DNA from: Pegea sp. RAD2-039
Taxonomy: Eukaryota; Chordata; Thaliacea; Salpida; Salpidae
Direction of reading: 5' to 3'
NCBI GenBank assembly: GCA_034620365.1
Contig: JAQGEQ010000291.1
Coordinates: forward strand, 186,001-250,000
DNA length: 64,000 nt
The position numbers were made by a program, and so were the translations under genes. Position 1 is the stretch's first letter. Each line of letters opens with the position of its first letter. Shown here piece by piece: positions 34,311 to 46,403 of the stretch. The notes under the pieces are model-generated. The model was not told where the DNA came from and ran no database searches. It worked only from the letters and a program-made list of their open reading frames with translations.

Positions 34311-35117
34311 ATCATTATCTTTAGCTTTAATTGAACAGCTTGGCAAGAAATTTGCGTTTGTCCCATCTTTCCTGAAAGGACGATTTAAGCGGTCTTTGTT
34401 AATCTAAGCGATTTGCTCTAAGTCTGGTCATTGATATCTTTGGAACCCCGACAAAACCAAGGCTGAAAACTTCACATTAGACTGAAAAATACTGTCAACA
34501 TCTTTATCAGTCTCAGAGACATTAAAGATGATCACACTGTTTTCTTTATCCTCACTGTCCAAAGTAAGTTTTTGTGTCTGTCAGTGACCTTTTTAGCAAG
34601 AAGCTGCACCATGCTAGCATTTTTGTCCAAGCCAGAATCACCGAACACCCCCGCCCATGTTACAGGTTTCTTTTTAGAGGCATTCAGTTCGTTCAACGAT
34701 TTAGATAAAATAGAAATCTTTTCGTTGATTTTGTCAACAACGATGTCAATTTCAGATTTAAATTTGACCAATTCAGCAGAAACAGGTTTGGTGATGTTGG
34801 ATATTAGGTTTGAATTAGTGGAGGTATCTGTTATGTGTATGATTCTACATTTAATGCAGAACCCTTTAATCCCATTTACTTTATTTGGTTGTTTTCAAAT
34901 ATTTCATAATTTTTTTGCTAACATCACTACAGGTGAGTTGAAACCAAGAGAGGTTCTTAATGCATTCTATTACTAGTTCTTCACCAAAACAAATTTCATT
35001 GAGGGATTGGCAATTGCCATTGCAAGCTTGTTTTGATGAAGTTGGTTTATCAGGATTTTTCTTTACATTTGAAAGTAAAATCTTACCACTTTTATGTGGA
35101 TCCACTATAGTTTTCAT
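34311..35117 (-). mobile_element. Non-LTR retrotransposon (CR1/L2-like) ORF1 remnant, unit B
   Basis: This is the better-preserved copy of 15240-16041. The PHD-like part (ACNGNCQSLNEICFGEE ... WFQLTCSDVSKKI) is open at 35117-34881. A segment GIKGFCIKCRIIHITDTSTN completes the Cys-rich region. Then come VDKINEKISILSKSLNELNA and VTWAGVFGDSGLDKN (34771-34620), and then ENSVIIFNVSETDKDVDSIF near 34530-34470 in another frame. It is frameshifted and lacks ORF2, so it is dead. Confidence 0.72.
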
Positions 35118-35414
35118 GAAAGAGTTTTAGTGTCAACAATGATATATAATATTTATATAATATAACTAATTATTATACAAATTACTTGCTAGAAATAACT
35201 TTATCACTTCTATGGGGTGCTGGAGAGATATTTTTACAAATTTTTAGATTAAATTCTCCATCATTAAAAATGAAAACAAATTGTTTTTTATTGCTTTTAT
35301 TAGATAGTTATTCTGAAGACTGTGACAATTACTTAAATCAATTTCAATTTCATAATATGAAATTATGAAATTTCATAATGTTGAAATAATGTAATATTTT
35401 GACAACAGAAAAAA

Positions 35415-35672
35415 TTATTGTTTAATTAAAAGAATAATTTTTGCACCTGCATGAATATTAAAATTAAAAATCGTTTTATCATCATTATCCAGTAATATGA
35501 TTTGTGTAGACATGCCCATAGATTTTGATTGTAGGATAAGAGTTTGGTTGATAATAGGAATATTGTAAATTTCTTCAATAATCGATTTCAGCTTTCTTAT
35601 TGTATAGGAATAGTCAACATTAACCCGAAGATAAAACATCAAAGAATAATGTTTTATACCAATACTAAACAT
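35415..35672 (-). CDS. Small ubiquitin-like domain ORF, unit B
   Basis: An 85-residue single-exon ORF homologous to 16366-16623, with the same YTIRKLKSIIEEIYNIPI helix and NQTLILQSKSMG segment. The C-terminal third differs more (DDKTIFNFNIHAGAKIILL here against DDQEISKFDIKSGSKIVFF in A), yet keeps the hydrophobic pattern and length. Remaining open despite these changes argues for some constraint. No Gly-Gly end is present. Confidence 0.58.
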   Translation of the reverse strand: MFSIGIKHYSLMFYLRVNVDYSYTIRKLKSIIEEIYNIPIINQTLILQSKSMGMSTQIILLDNDDKTIFNFNIHAGAKIILLIKQ

Positions 35673-36809
35673 TTTTTCCTTTTAGTTACTGAAAACCTGA
35701 GGAGAAATAAGTTTAATTAATGATTTATAAGACAAATAAAGTTTTTGAAAAATAGTATTTTTGTAGGTTATTTTAAAAAATTAAGGAAAAATATTAAAAT
35801 TGAATTTAATTCTTTTATTTTAAACTTAATAATGTTTTCAACTAAGTTGAATGAAGTTTCAGTAACCTGACTTAAAAAGGCAAAAAAAAAATATATAAAC
35901 AAAAATTCAGTTAATATTCCATGCAGTTAAAATATTTATCAATAGTAATATCAAAGAGAGAACTAAAGAACTTAAATGCATTACATAAGTGTGAAAATAA
36001 ACAAATATGAATACATTTCTCAATAAACAAAATCCAAAGATATTTGATAAGATAAAAATCAATTCTCTTTTATCAAGTATTATCTAAAGTCATAAACGTT
36101 TCACAAATTAACTACTTTTTATTTATTAAAATGATTTTTGATATAAGCTTTTCAAAAATTGTTAAGATAAAATTTAATAATAATCTCTATGTGCTGTGTA
36201 CAAACCTACAACTATATCTTGAATCATATAAATACACCGAAATCAAAACAAATGCGACTACAAACTGATAGATTGTAGCTGATTAAAATTACACTTCAAT
36301 AGTATTTTACTTGTTCGAATTAAGTAAGAGTCTGCAGAAAAAGAGGAAAATTATTACTTGAACCAGGTATTATTTATATACAAACAATTTCTTAAAAGAA
36401 AAATTTAAATGAATTTTAATAACTTTTAATTTAAAAAAAAATGTATATTTGTATTTACAAGAAATGAGTTTTCAGAAACTAAATAATTAGTTTTTCGAAT
36501 ATATTTTAACTAAAGTTTCAAATTAATTAATTGATTATTAAACACAAAACAAATTCTTCATTGATAATAGATCGTCAAAAATATATCTATCTTTAAGGTA
36601 ACAGCATTGATTCGGGAAATTTCTAATTTTATCGTTTATTAGTTTGATATATTGTATTTAATTTCATATTAACAATGTTGTCAACATCAATAAAGTTAAG
36701 ATAATAACAAGATAATTTTCATTAAAAGATGCTTCAAGTACTAAAAGTTGGATTTTACTTTGAATAATTAGAATTATTACTAACTAGTTATTCAAAATAA
36801 ATCATAATA
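35673..36809. other. AT-rich spacer before minisatellite B
   Basis: Homologous to 16624-17757. Nothing recognised. Confidence 0.5.
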
Positions 36810-38758
36810 TAGCAACCTACATAACAAATGATTAGCAACATGACACGTTAGTAGCAACATGACACGTGATTAGCAACATGACACGTGAGTAGCAACATGA
36901 CAAGTGAGTAGCAACATGACACGTGAGTAGCATCATGACACGTGATTAGCAACATGATACGTGAGTAGCAACACGACACGTGAGTAGCAACATGACACGT
37001 GAGTAGCAACATGATAAGTGAGTAGCAACATGACACGTGATTAGCAACATGACACGTGAGTAGCAGCATGACACGTGAGTAGCAACTTGACACGCGAGTA
37101 GCAACATGACACGTGAGTAGCAACATGACAAGTGAGTAGCAACATGACACGTGATTAGCAACATGACACGTGAGTAGCAACATGACAAGTGAGTAGCAAC
37201 ATGTTAAGTGAGTAGCAACATGACACGTGATTAGCAACATGACACGTGATTAGCAACATGACACGTGAGTAGCAACATGACAAGTGAGTAGCAACATGAT
37301 AAGTGAGTAGCAACATGACACGTGAGTAGCATCATGACACGTGATTAGCAACATGATACGTGAGTAGCAACACGACACGTGAGTAGCAACATGACACGTG
37401 AGTAGCAACATGATAAGTGAGTAGCAACATGACACGTGATTAGCAACATGACACGTGAGTAGCAGCATGACACGTGAGTAGCAACTTGACACGCGAGTAG
37501 CAACATGACACGTGAGTAGCAACATGACAAGTGAGTAGCAACATGACACGTGATTAGCAACATGACACGTGAGTAGCAACATGACAAGTGAGTAGCAACA
37601 TGATAAGTGAGTAGCAACATGACACGTGATTAGCAACATGACACGTGATTAGCAACATGACACGTGAGTAGCAACATGACAAGTGAGTAGCAACATGACA
37701 AGTGAGTAGCAACATGACACGTGAGTAGCATCATGACACGTGATTAGCAACATGATACGTGAGTAGCAACACGACACGTGAGTAGCAACATGACACGTGA
37801 GTAGCAACATGATAAGTGAGTAGCAACATGACACGTGATTAGCAACATGACACGTGAGTAGCAGCATGACACGTGAGTAGCAACTTGACACGCGAGTAGC
37901 AACATGACACGTGAGTAGCAACATGATAAGTGAGTAGCAACCTGACACGTGAGTAGCAACATGACAAGTGAGAAGCAACATGATAAGTGAGTAGCAACAT
38001 GATAAGTGAGTAGCAACATGACAAGTGAGTAGCAACATGACAAGTGAGTAGCAACATGATAAGTGATTAGCAACATGACACGTGCGTAGCAACATGACAC
38101 GTGATTAGCAACATGACACGTGAGTAGCAATATGACACGTGAGTAGCAACATGACACGTGATTAGCAACATGACACGTGATTAGCAACATGACACGTGAG
38201 TAGCAACATGACAAGTGAGTAGCAACATGATAAGTGAGTAGCAACCTGACACGTGAGTAGCAACATGACAAGTGAGAAGCAACATGATAAGTGAGTAGCA
38301 ACATGATAAGTGAGTAGCAACATGACAAGTGAGTAGCAACATGACAAGTGAGTAGCAACATGATAAGTGATTAGCAACATGACACGTGCGTAGCAACATG
38401 ACACGTGATTAGCAACATGACACGTGAGTAGCAATATGACACGTGAGTAGCAGCATGACAAGTGAGTAGCAACATGACACGTGAGTAGCAACATGACATG
38501 TGAATAGCAACATGACACGTGAGTAGCAACATGACACGTGAGTAGCAACATTACACGTGATTAGCAACATGACACTTGATTATCAAAATGACATGTGACT
38601 AGCAACATGACATGTGAAAAGCAACATGACAAGTGAGTAGCAACATGATAAGTGAGTAGCAACATGACACGTGATTAGCAACATGACACGTGAGTAGCAA
38701 CATGACACGTGATTAGCAACATGACACGTGAGTAGCAACATGACAGGTGAGTAGCAAC
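36810..38758. repeat. 19-bp minisatellite, array B (about 102 copies) with higher-order repeats
   Basis: Same unit as array A. The rare variant TAGCATCATG recurs at 36928, 37327 and 37726, giving a higher-order period of exactly 399 bp (21 x 19). A second higher-order block of 304 bp (16 x 19) is marked by the variant AACCTGACAC near 37941 and 38245. The right edge (38759 on) is not homologous to the flank after array A, so the tandem series is interrupted here. Confidence 0.96.
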
Positions 38759-39421
38759 AAACCAAGTTTGCTTCCAAGTTGCGTTTTCCGTGGTAAATTA
38801 CTTTTTTTGGCGATTTGTATATGAGTAAAGAGCATTTTCTTGATAATATAACTTTATATTATCTTTCAAAGTGGGATTATATAGCTGTGAATGCACTTAA
38901 GCGTGTCAAATGAATTGAAGCAGAATGTTTAGTTTAACATCAGCTGTAGCAGTTGTAAAATATAAAAAGGTCATGTGGTAGTGGTCAGCAAATTATCAAT
39001 AACTTACTAACGTGCATGAAATGATAAAGTTCTTCTCGATCTAATAGTAGATCTCATATAACTATAAAAAGAAATTATTATAAAAATAGAAAAATTTAAA
39101 ATAAAATTAATTTAAGATTATAACAAAAATTGTTGATATTTTATTAAGAAAAAATATTTATTAAACTAAGGACCTTACTATTTAAGAATAAATTGAGCTA
39201 GTCCATTACTTGTTTGACTATTAAGCAATGTTGCAATTGATCATTTTAGAAGGCTGAAAAACAGATTTAATTCAACCAGCATTTAGTTGGAATGTTTAAC
39301 TTGATCAATTGAAGTAAATTTACTCAAATTGTAAATACAAATACTTGGTCTACCATATAAATCATGCAATTATGTTTGGTGTAGATTTTACTTTAAATGG
39401 TGTTTTGCTAGTCAAGAGGGC
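38759..39421. other. Single-copy AT-rich sequence right of array B
   Basis: No homology to the units and no recognisable gene. Confidence 0.5.
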
Positions 39422-39679
39422 TTAAAAACTAACAAAAAGTAAAATGTTTAGCAACTCAGAATGAATTAGAAGATATTTAATCTGATTTCCTAATATTTTT
39501 TTATTTGTTTCATCGGATTTAATATTGAGTTTTCTGCATGCCAATCTCGTAAATGTTGTCTGAACAAACTCGAGTTTTTTGATATCACAACCTTGATATA
39601 GTATCCATGCACTAGCATCGTATTCAAGAATTGTACTTACGTACAATTTTGAAAAGATTGATAAAAAAACATGAATCAT
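39422..39679 (-). mobile_element. LINE reverse-transcriptase C-terminal fragment
   Basis: An 85-residue minus-strand frame contains LYVSTILEYDASAWILYQ and then DIKKLEFVQTTFTRLACRKL. This is the typical segment after the reverse-transcriptase domain in CR1/L2/Jockey-type ORF2 (pattern: S.VRPILEY.S.VW.P....DI..LE.VQRR.TR). Only the 3' part of ORF2 is present, as expected for a 5'-truncated insertion. Whether it belongs to the same family as the ORF1 remnants cannot be told. Confidence 0.7.
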
Positions 39680-41027
39680 TAGAATTAAAAGTTTTTATAA
39701 TAAGGTAGATATAGTTGATTGATTTTCCAAACCTTTTGGAAACATATTTGTGCCGTTTAAAGCCAGATGACAGAGTAATGCCTTCAATGGATTTATAATT
39801 CATTTATTATTAAAAAAAAAGAACCAACTTCCCGTGTTTGTGATTCTAGCCTTTTTATTTGTCAAATAACAGATAAGTTTTCTGAAATGGCTGCTTAATA
39901 TTTTAGAAATGTATTATCTTCAACCCTTTGTCCCATTTCAAAATAAGAAAACTTTAAAGTTGAAATACAGAAATAAATGTGTTTGCATTCGGTATATTCC
40001 GGTCAAAAGTAGTTTTATAAAATAAAATATAAAGAAAAATACAAGAAAATAAAAAACCTCATTTATTAGTACTAAAGCTAATATGATTTAAACAAAAATG
40101 TTTATTGTTTAAAATCGAACAGTTTTTCACGAGTTGATGATGTCATAGGTGCTAAGTGTCGATAGAATCATAATTTAATCAATAATTTGTCAGAAATTGT
40201 TAATCAGTTGATTATTTAATATTTTGTTGTAGATTCACATTGAGACCAGAAAATTCAATCTTCTCATTGGAGATAGCTGCTGTATAGTGGTAATAGCAAC
40301 TGGTTGTTTCTACTATGCTATCTATTCTATTGGTAGTCTTGAAACTTTCTGCAAGGCAACGCGTTAGAAAGTCCTACTATAGAAGGTTATGTATTGACTT
40401 ATCTACTTTGAAGTATTCAGTTTCAATTATCATATAGTTAAGAAATTGTACTATAGTACAGTTTACTACAATATTTGGAAAACATTAAATCATTTGATAT
40501 TTCATTTCGTATAATTTTTATTTTATCTTACTTATTTCCTGTACATATCTTGTATGGATTTGCAAAAGCGTTTACTTTAATGTTTGAAATTAGGATTTAA
40601 GTTCTAAAAGATACTACATGTAAAGTGGTTCTTATCATATATTAATGCCTGAAATTATAAATTAAATAGTTACTCAGAAAGAAAGAATCAAATAAAAATT
40701 CAAACTGATACTAAATAAGCTCTTAAAGATTGTTTTCAATAAATCTGTAACGATAAGAAACCAATTTCTAAAAGTTATTGCCAAGTCCTTTTTAATGATT
40801 TAAAACCTTATACTTAAAATCAACAAATCAATTCTTATCGAAATAAAAAGTTATTTCTTGGTGGCTTGGATTTTTCATTCTCTTTTTGTTTTAAAGCTGT
40901 ACTTTAGAGTTAAGATAATTTTCTTACAATCTATTTTTTATGTAAAAATTTTGTTATATTAATTTTTAATGTTTAATTGCAATTCATTTACTGGTAAAAT
41001 ATTTTTAGAAAGCAAAACTTACTAAGG
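39680..41027. other. AT-rich single-copy stretch
   Basis: Apart from the possible exon at 40233-40367 nothing can be supported here. Confidence 0.45.
40233..40367 (+). other. Possible exon with a hydrophobic segment, unassigned
   Basis: Following a TTGTTGTAG acceptor there is an open 44-codon frame to TAG 40365-40367. It starts IHIETRKFNLLIGDSCC, and the next roughly 20 residues (IVVIATGCFYYAIYSIGSL) could span a membrane. No start codon or domain is visible. It may be chance in AT-rich DNA. Confidence 0.2.
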
Positions 41028-41460
41028 ATGACAATTGCGTTTACCAAAAATACAATGTTAGTTTTATGCCATTGCTTGTTAATAACTGTTTTGAAAATTT
41101 TAACGAATCGTAGTAAGTATACTTTTAATTTCTACCTTTGAAACATTTGATTATTTTCAGACTAAGGTAACATGAAAAATAAAGTTCTACTAACGAAAAA
41201 ATAGTTTTAATTTCTCTATATACTTTATATTAATAGACTATCTTTATCTCTTTGTTAATTTAAATTTAAATAAGTTTAAAAAATGTTTTCCAGGATCTTT
41301 ATTTCTAGCAGAAGTATTAACAAGAATAGAATCTTTTGAAGAATGCCTTTTCCATAAGACTCTAATTAGTTTCACAATTGGATTTTTGTCTCTTTTATTT
41401 AAAATTCTTAGTTGTTTTCATTTAAAAGCAGATTATATATCATATTTCAATCTGTTTTAA
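41028..41460 (+). CDS. Candidate two-exon small secreted or membrane protein
   Basis: Exon 1 (41028-41112) starts MTIAFTKNTMLVLCHCLLIT, which has a basic residue followed by a hydrophobic stretch and looks like a signal peptide or anchor. It ends at a GTAAGT donor (41113). After a 181-nt intron with acceptor TTTTCCAG, exon 2 (41294-41460) continues in phase: SLFLAEVLTRIESFEECLF, a second hydrophobic run (LISFTIGFLSLLFKIL) and stop TAA 41458-41460. The total is 83 residues. An AATAAA lies about 55 nt after the stop. I do not recognise the family. Support is only the splice phase, signal-like start and poly(A) signal, so it could be chance. It is not duplicated in the window. Confidence 0.4.
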
Positions 41461-42235
41461 TTCTGGCTAACAGAAAAATAATTAATACGTTAACAGATTT
41501 TTTCACATTAAGTCAAAATAAAAAGAAAACTGTTAAAGTAAATCAAAAAGTAAATAAAGATTAACTAATAATGAATTTGTGATTTTTAATTGACTTCAAA
41601 CAGCATAATTAATAAACAACATGGAATATTTAGTCAAATAATAACTTATAAAACTTCTTAAGTATGTAAAAAGTAAAAAGTGGAATAAAATGTTAAAATT
41701 TGATAATAATAAAGTTATGAGTCTATTAAATTTTCTAAAGAACTCTAAATGCTGACAGAAAAGTTAGTTCAGTCGAATCGAATATGATACATACTTTGAA
41801 AACAGTTTTCGATCAAAAGATAAAGATGTATCAGTTTAGAGTTTCTTGTAAACAAAACGTAGTAGAGGTGAAAACTGAAAAACTTCTATTCTATTCAAAG
41901 TAATTAATAAAATAACAAATTCATTTTTTCGGATTAAAATTATCTTGGAAAATCATCTTTGTTTTTTACTTTATCAACCATTCAGTAACTACGGACTACT
42001 TTCAACAAAAAAGATCTAAATCTCTTAGATGACAACAAATTATGTTTTGTTAAATAAATCTAAAATAGATTAGACTCACAATGTTCAAATGATTGTCTTC
42101 ATAACACCTTTCTCAATTGATGACAACTTTTTCGTGATAATCGCGTTTAGTTTTTAATTGCCGAAATGATTTGCATCCTAATCTAGAAATTAATAAAATA
42201 AATAGCCTATCAGAAAACAATCTAAAAACTAATTA

Positions 42236-42605
42236 ATAAACCATCTACTACCCATTCCGCAACCATTCATAAACCAATCAATAACCTTCTACCAACTAAT
42301 CAGCAACAATCTATCAACCAATTTGCAAACATCTACCAACCATTCAGTGATTTTCTATCAACCAATCAGCAACTATCTAACAATCAATCACCAGCCATAT
42401 ATTAATCATTCAGCAACCATCTAACAACTAATTAGCAACTATCTATCAATCAATTGACAACTATCAACAACCATCCACAAACGATTTATCCACCAGTCAG
42501 CCACCTTCTACTACCCAATCAGTAACCATCTACCAACCAATCAACAACTGTTACCAACCAATCAACAACCATCTGACAATGAATCAGCAACCATCTACAA
42601 TCAAG
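42236..42605. repeat. Degenerate 22-bp minisatellite (about 16-17 copies)
   Basis: Consecutive 22-mers align to a consensus near CAACCATCTACCAACCAATCAG, for example starting around 42308, 42330, 42352, 42374, 42396 and 42418. Copies differ at several positions, so the array is old. The strand is strongly purine-poor. It is unrelated to the 19-bp repeat. Confidence 0.8.
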
Positions 42606-43164
42606 CAATGTTGGTGTTATTATATATCATGTTGTCTAAATTACAAGATATTTTACTATTTGTAATCTTTTTTCAAGAGAACTTTTGAACTTATTAAATT
42701 TTGTTTTTTTATTAGTTCTCATCATAGTTTTATCAGAAATTTCTGAAGTCGCTCAAAAGTTGGCATCAAGAAGTTATTACAGAAAACCAAGTTAGATAGT
42801 GAGCTAATTATGAGCTAACATATTGATGATTTTAAAGAATATTTGATAGTGGAAAAAATAGTAGATTGCTGTTAATAACGTTACAAAGTTGATTATATGG
42901 ATAAAAAGACTGAAAAGAAAATCTGAAAATTTTACGTACATTAAAAGTATATAATGACTCGAAGATTATGAGTTCTAAAACAAAATTCCGACTTGTTTTG
43001 CATGTAAAAGGTAAATTTTAGACTATTCATAAGCCCAGTGTGTAACACAACAGAGCAATATTTAAACTTTTAAAGAGCAGTGAGGACAAACCTTGAGCTT
43101 GTTGGTCAAGCTAGCATAAGTTACTAACAATTACGTAAATCAACTTTAAATGGCAACATATGTA
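42606..43164. other. Single-copy AT-rich sequence
   Basis: No gene recognised. It ends where the 2.1-kb direct duplication begins. Confidence 0.5.
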
Positions 43165-45256
43165 AGTGAAAGTTCATTGTGTGGTTTTTGGAGGTTCTGA
43201 ATATAAAAGAAATTGGCAAAGGTTAGCAACTTATTTTCATTATTGAAAATTTATAGATTCCAAAAAACGTTTTTTTGCGATGCTTGGTTTTTTATTAAAT
43301 TTTTATTATTTTAATAGATTAATGGTGAAAATCTAAACTCGTGACTTTGTTTTAACAAATCTAGGTTGTTAATTAGTAATAAAATTTAAAGTAAACAACA
43401 AAACCTTGAATAAAACATCAACAGATCCAAGTTGTTATATATAATCAGTTTGCTGAAATTACTCTTCATTGAGTTTAATGTGAAATCTGCTTTAGGTAAC
43501 AAACTCTGAGTAATATCAAAATTTTCTTATACAACTACTTAAGCTAAGACTCAAAACGTTTCTCTGATTTTTAAACACTAAAAGCTTTCTGGTAAAAAAA
43601 AGGAGTTAAAACTGTATTTGTATAAACATAAATATTCAGCTGAAGATAATTTTTATCTAATTCACACATGGCTACGGGTTATAAATTCAACAGTTCATAT
43701 AATAAACCAATATTAAAATCAAAAATATAAATGAAATGGAAATAGATATCATAAACTAAGATTAATAGAAAGAGTTTGTCTGAAAAAATTTTGTTTGTTT
43801 TATTTGCATATGGATACAAATAAAAGTTATACCGCTTTTATAGAAAATACAAAATAAAAGTAGAAAGTTCATTTGAAGGATTCAAGTATCACAAAAGTAT
43901 CGAAAAATAAGTTTTGTAAAAGTTCAAGTTTTTAAAAATTAGTTTTTTGTTGTAGGTTATATTTGTTTGATTGACATTAAAAGTATCAGAGAAATAACTT
44001 TTTACTTTTCTTATTGAATAGATGGCTGCAGATGACAAATCATAAAGCTCCTATGACAAAATTAAAGTAGTATGAGCTAAAAGATGATGAAAAAGTAATT
44101 GGTGTATACACAGTTGAACCACTCGTGTACAACATAGAGAAGTCATCTTCACTTTTCATCCTGTTTCATTCTACATCACATTTGACGGTGGCGTTATTCA
44201 TGACGTCATGACACCATTTGGCCGTTTCAGCATTCCATTCAAACTATCAACAAATGCAAAAAATATTTTGAAATGATTTCAAACAAAAATAGTTGTTCTG
44301 AAGAATTTTTAGGAGAAAATAAACTTTTTATATTTTCTCAAATATATTTTTGAAAGAAGCAGTCGATCAATTACAAGATTCTGTTTTTTAGTCAATTTTA
44401 GTTACAAATATTTGAAGATAAATAAATAATCACCTTGAAACCATCACAAGGTAGTTTCGCTGGCTTCAAAAAACTATCTTTGTTGAAGTTATTAGCTGTG
44501 ATGTATTTGACTTCGATGTAATGATTAACTAAATGATGTTTATCTAAGCAAACTTAGAGAGCTTCGTTCGAGATCTCCTCCAAATTGATTACTTTGCAAC
44601 CTTTGTAACTTTGATCTAAAACAATGTTTTGTGAAGTGAATTGGTTTACAGAGAATTGTCGAGTTTTTACTAGAAAATATAAATGATTAACTTTAAAGAA
44701 TAGATGGTTAGACTAAAATCCTGCAGTCACCAACAAGTTCAATTTCACATCTAACATTCTGCTGCGTAAAGATGCAGCAGCAAATCCCCCAAACTAAAAC
44801 ACAGAAAGAGGAAACCATCATAAAATTAAATGATGACTTACAACATTTGAATGCATGGCACAGGATGACATCGCTACCACTAGTTATTATAACATAAGCT
44901 TGTAAATCGCAACTCTTTCTCCTTTTTTCACTCCCAGAGATTTGAGAACATTCGAACGTGATCCAGTAGTAACCATCTGCATCGCGATGGCAACCGTCGC
45001 CAGGTACATAGTAACCTGGAAAGCATTGAAAGAAGATCTTTTCAAATCGCTTTTGGTCCCCATAAACAGTCCTCGTGATGCCTAGCCACGGACGCTTGAA
45101 CACCTGGGCTTTTAATAGTTAAGCGTGATGACGTCATCAATGACATCACTACTCACCAGATAGTCATCACCTTCTCCTTTGATTTCGACGTCTTGTTGAT
45201 CGAGAACAACCGGTTCGACACCAAGGAATGGAAACGTTGCTGATCCTGCTTTCATC
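43165..45256. repeat. 2.1-kb direct duplication, left copy
   Basis: From AAGTGAAAGTTCATTGTGTG (about 43165) to the ACS exon near 45256 the sequence matches 50268-52363 in the same orientation with only scattered differences. Left of it the two flanks differ. On the right this copy continues to the rest of the ACS exon, while the other copy switches to the pre-Kelch spacer. Confidence 0.88.
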
Positions 45257-45290
45257 GGTGTGCATCCAGACAACGGAGTCTTCACATGAT
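44110..45290 (-). pseudogene. Acetyl-CoA synthetase pseudogene block, inverted, first of three
   Basis: On the minus strand this is the reverse-oriented counterpart of the plus-strand block at 5209-6440: PLSGCTPMKAG exon (about 45280-45160), [18 protein letters not shown] to DADGYYW (45103-44960) with the same fusion to the N-terminal segment, the CKVINLEEIS exon (about 44630-44440), and a last piece with MKSEDDFSMLYTSGST that breaks off at about 44118. Here the AMP-binding motif still has its Gly (YTSGST), unlike the Val in A and B. The start (about 45250-45656) is joined to sequence homologous to unit A 1090-1490, so this copy is a recombinant between the two oppositely oriented ACS blocks of the unit. 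Confidence 0.82.
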
Positions 45291-45428
45291 TAACATCTCG
45301 ATGTAGAAGTTGTCACGTGATCAATATAAACATATGTAATTAAGTGATAGCCTTGGTATCCATTGGATCATTACCTTCCCTAAAAACAAGTTAAAACTAA
45401 TAAATTATGAGAATTTTGTTACAACTTA

Positions 45429-45557
45429 TCTTCTAGCAACTAACTGATAAAAAGGAACACAATCACCATGACCTGCTTTTACATGGACAATTATAACATT
45501 TCGTTGTTACTGCATCTTCTTTACATTTAATAAAAGTTGGTCCTTTTCTGACATCAA
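45429..45557 (-). pseudogene. Exon-like remnant, possibly S9 peptidase C-terminus, third copy
   Basis: Third copy of 1265-1393. The nonsense codon is TAA instead of TGA at the same site. NVIIVHVKAGHG is unchanged. Homology to the units ends about 100 bp to the right (45656). Confidence 0.35.
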
Positions 45558-46141
45558 AGTTGTAGTTGAAAATATTTCCTGTTTAATAAAAAAGATTTTT
45601 TTAGTAATTTTATCTTTTATTGCTGTATTTAATTATTAAAATTATGAAATTTTTTTTGTCATTAAAATATTTATTGAAAATTAAACAAAAATTAATTTAA
45701 TTTTCTAAGCATGTTCATCAGTAAAACCATTATAATTTTCCAAAACACTATACTTTTAATATTCAAAAAAACTGTTAGAAATAGAAATTGAATCTTTGTT
45801 TATTAATAGCAAATGCGAGTTACTTAGAACAAATTACTTAGAAAATCTTCTGGCTTCATGATGAATCTGTCAATAATTTCCACCAGAGCACTTTCTTGTT
45901 AGGAATTCTCTTTAAGAGCCCCAATACCTTGGTATCCCTCTGTGTCACGAATCAACCACTTGCCTTCTTATCTTGTATTTGGAAACTCTAGAATTGAGTT
46001 CATTTTTAAAGATTGAAAAAAAGTGATAATCGGAAAAAAATAAATATATTCTTAAAATCATAATTTTAACTTTTCCTTTTCTTTATAAAAAGAAAATTGG
46101 AAAATGTTATAATGCATCAAACTGATTCTAGTTGTATTAAC

Positions 46142-46403
46142 TAGATTGTAGATTAACTGACTAGTAAAATTGCAAGGTAATTCTGCATCACTTTCTCCTT
46201 CAAATGATGCGACTCCTTCATAATTAAATTCTGATCCGAAACCTGCCAAAATAACACTTTCAAAGTCAACCAAATTATGTAACAAAAAGATGAAATACAA
46301 GTTTGAAATTGTTTGTGGTTTAAACAAGAAAATAAATTGAAAACTTACTTATGTTTATTAGTAGCAAAAATATCCTTGCACTAAGAAAGAGACTCATTTT
46401 CAT
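46142..46403 (-). CDS. Candidate secreted protein, first two exons (3' part unclear)
   Basis: Exon 1 (46403-46349) encodes MKMSLFLSARIFLLLINI, a good signal-peptide sequence, and ends at GTAAGT after one base of a codon. Exon 2 (46242-46142), after acceptor TTGGCAG, joins in phase to give SFGSEFNYEGVASFEGESD and AELPCNFTSQLIYNL, then a GTTAAT donor-like site. A further minus-strand stretch near 45990-45849 encodes GKWLIRDTEGYQGIGALKEN and SALVEIIDRFIMKPEDFL, but with two stops and no matching phase, so the gene may be broken or that part may belong elsewhere. I do not recognise the family. Confidence 0.42.
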
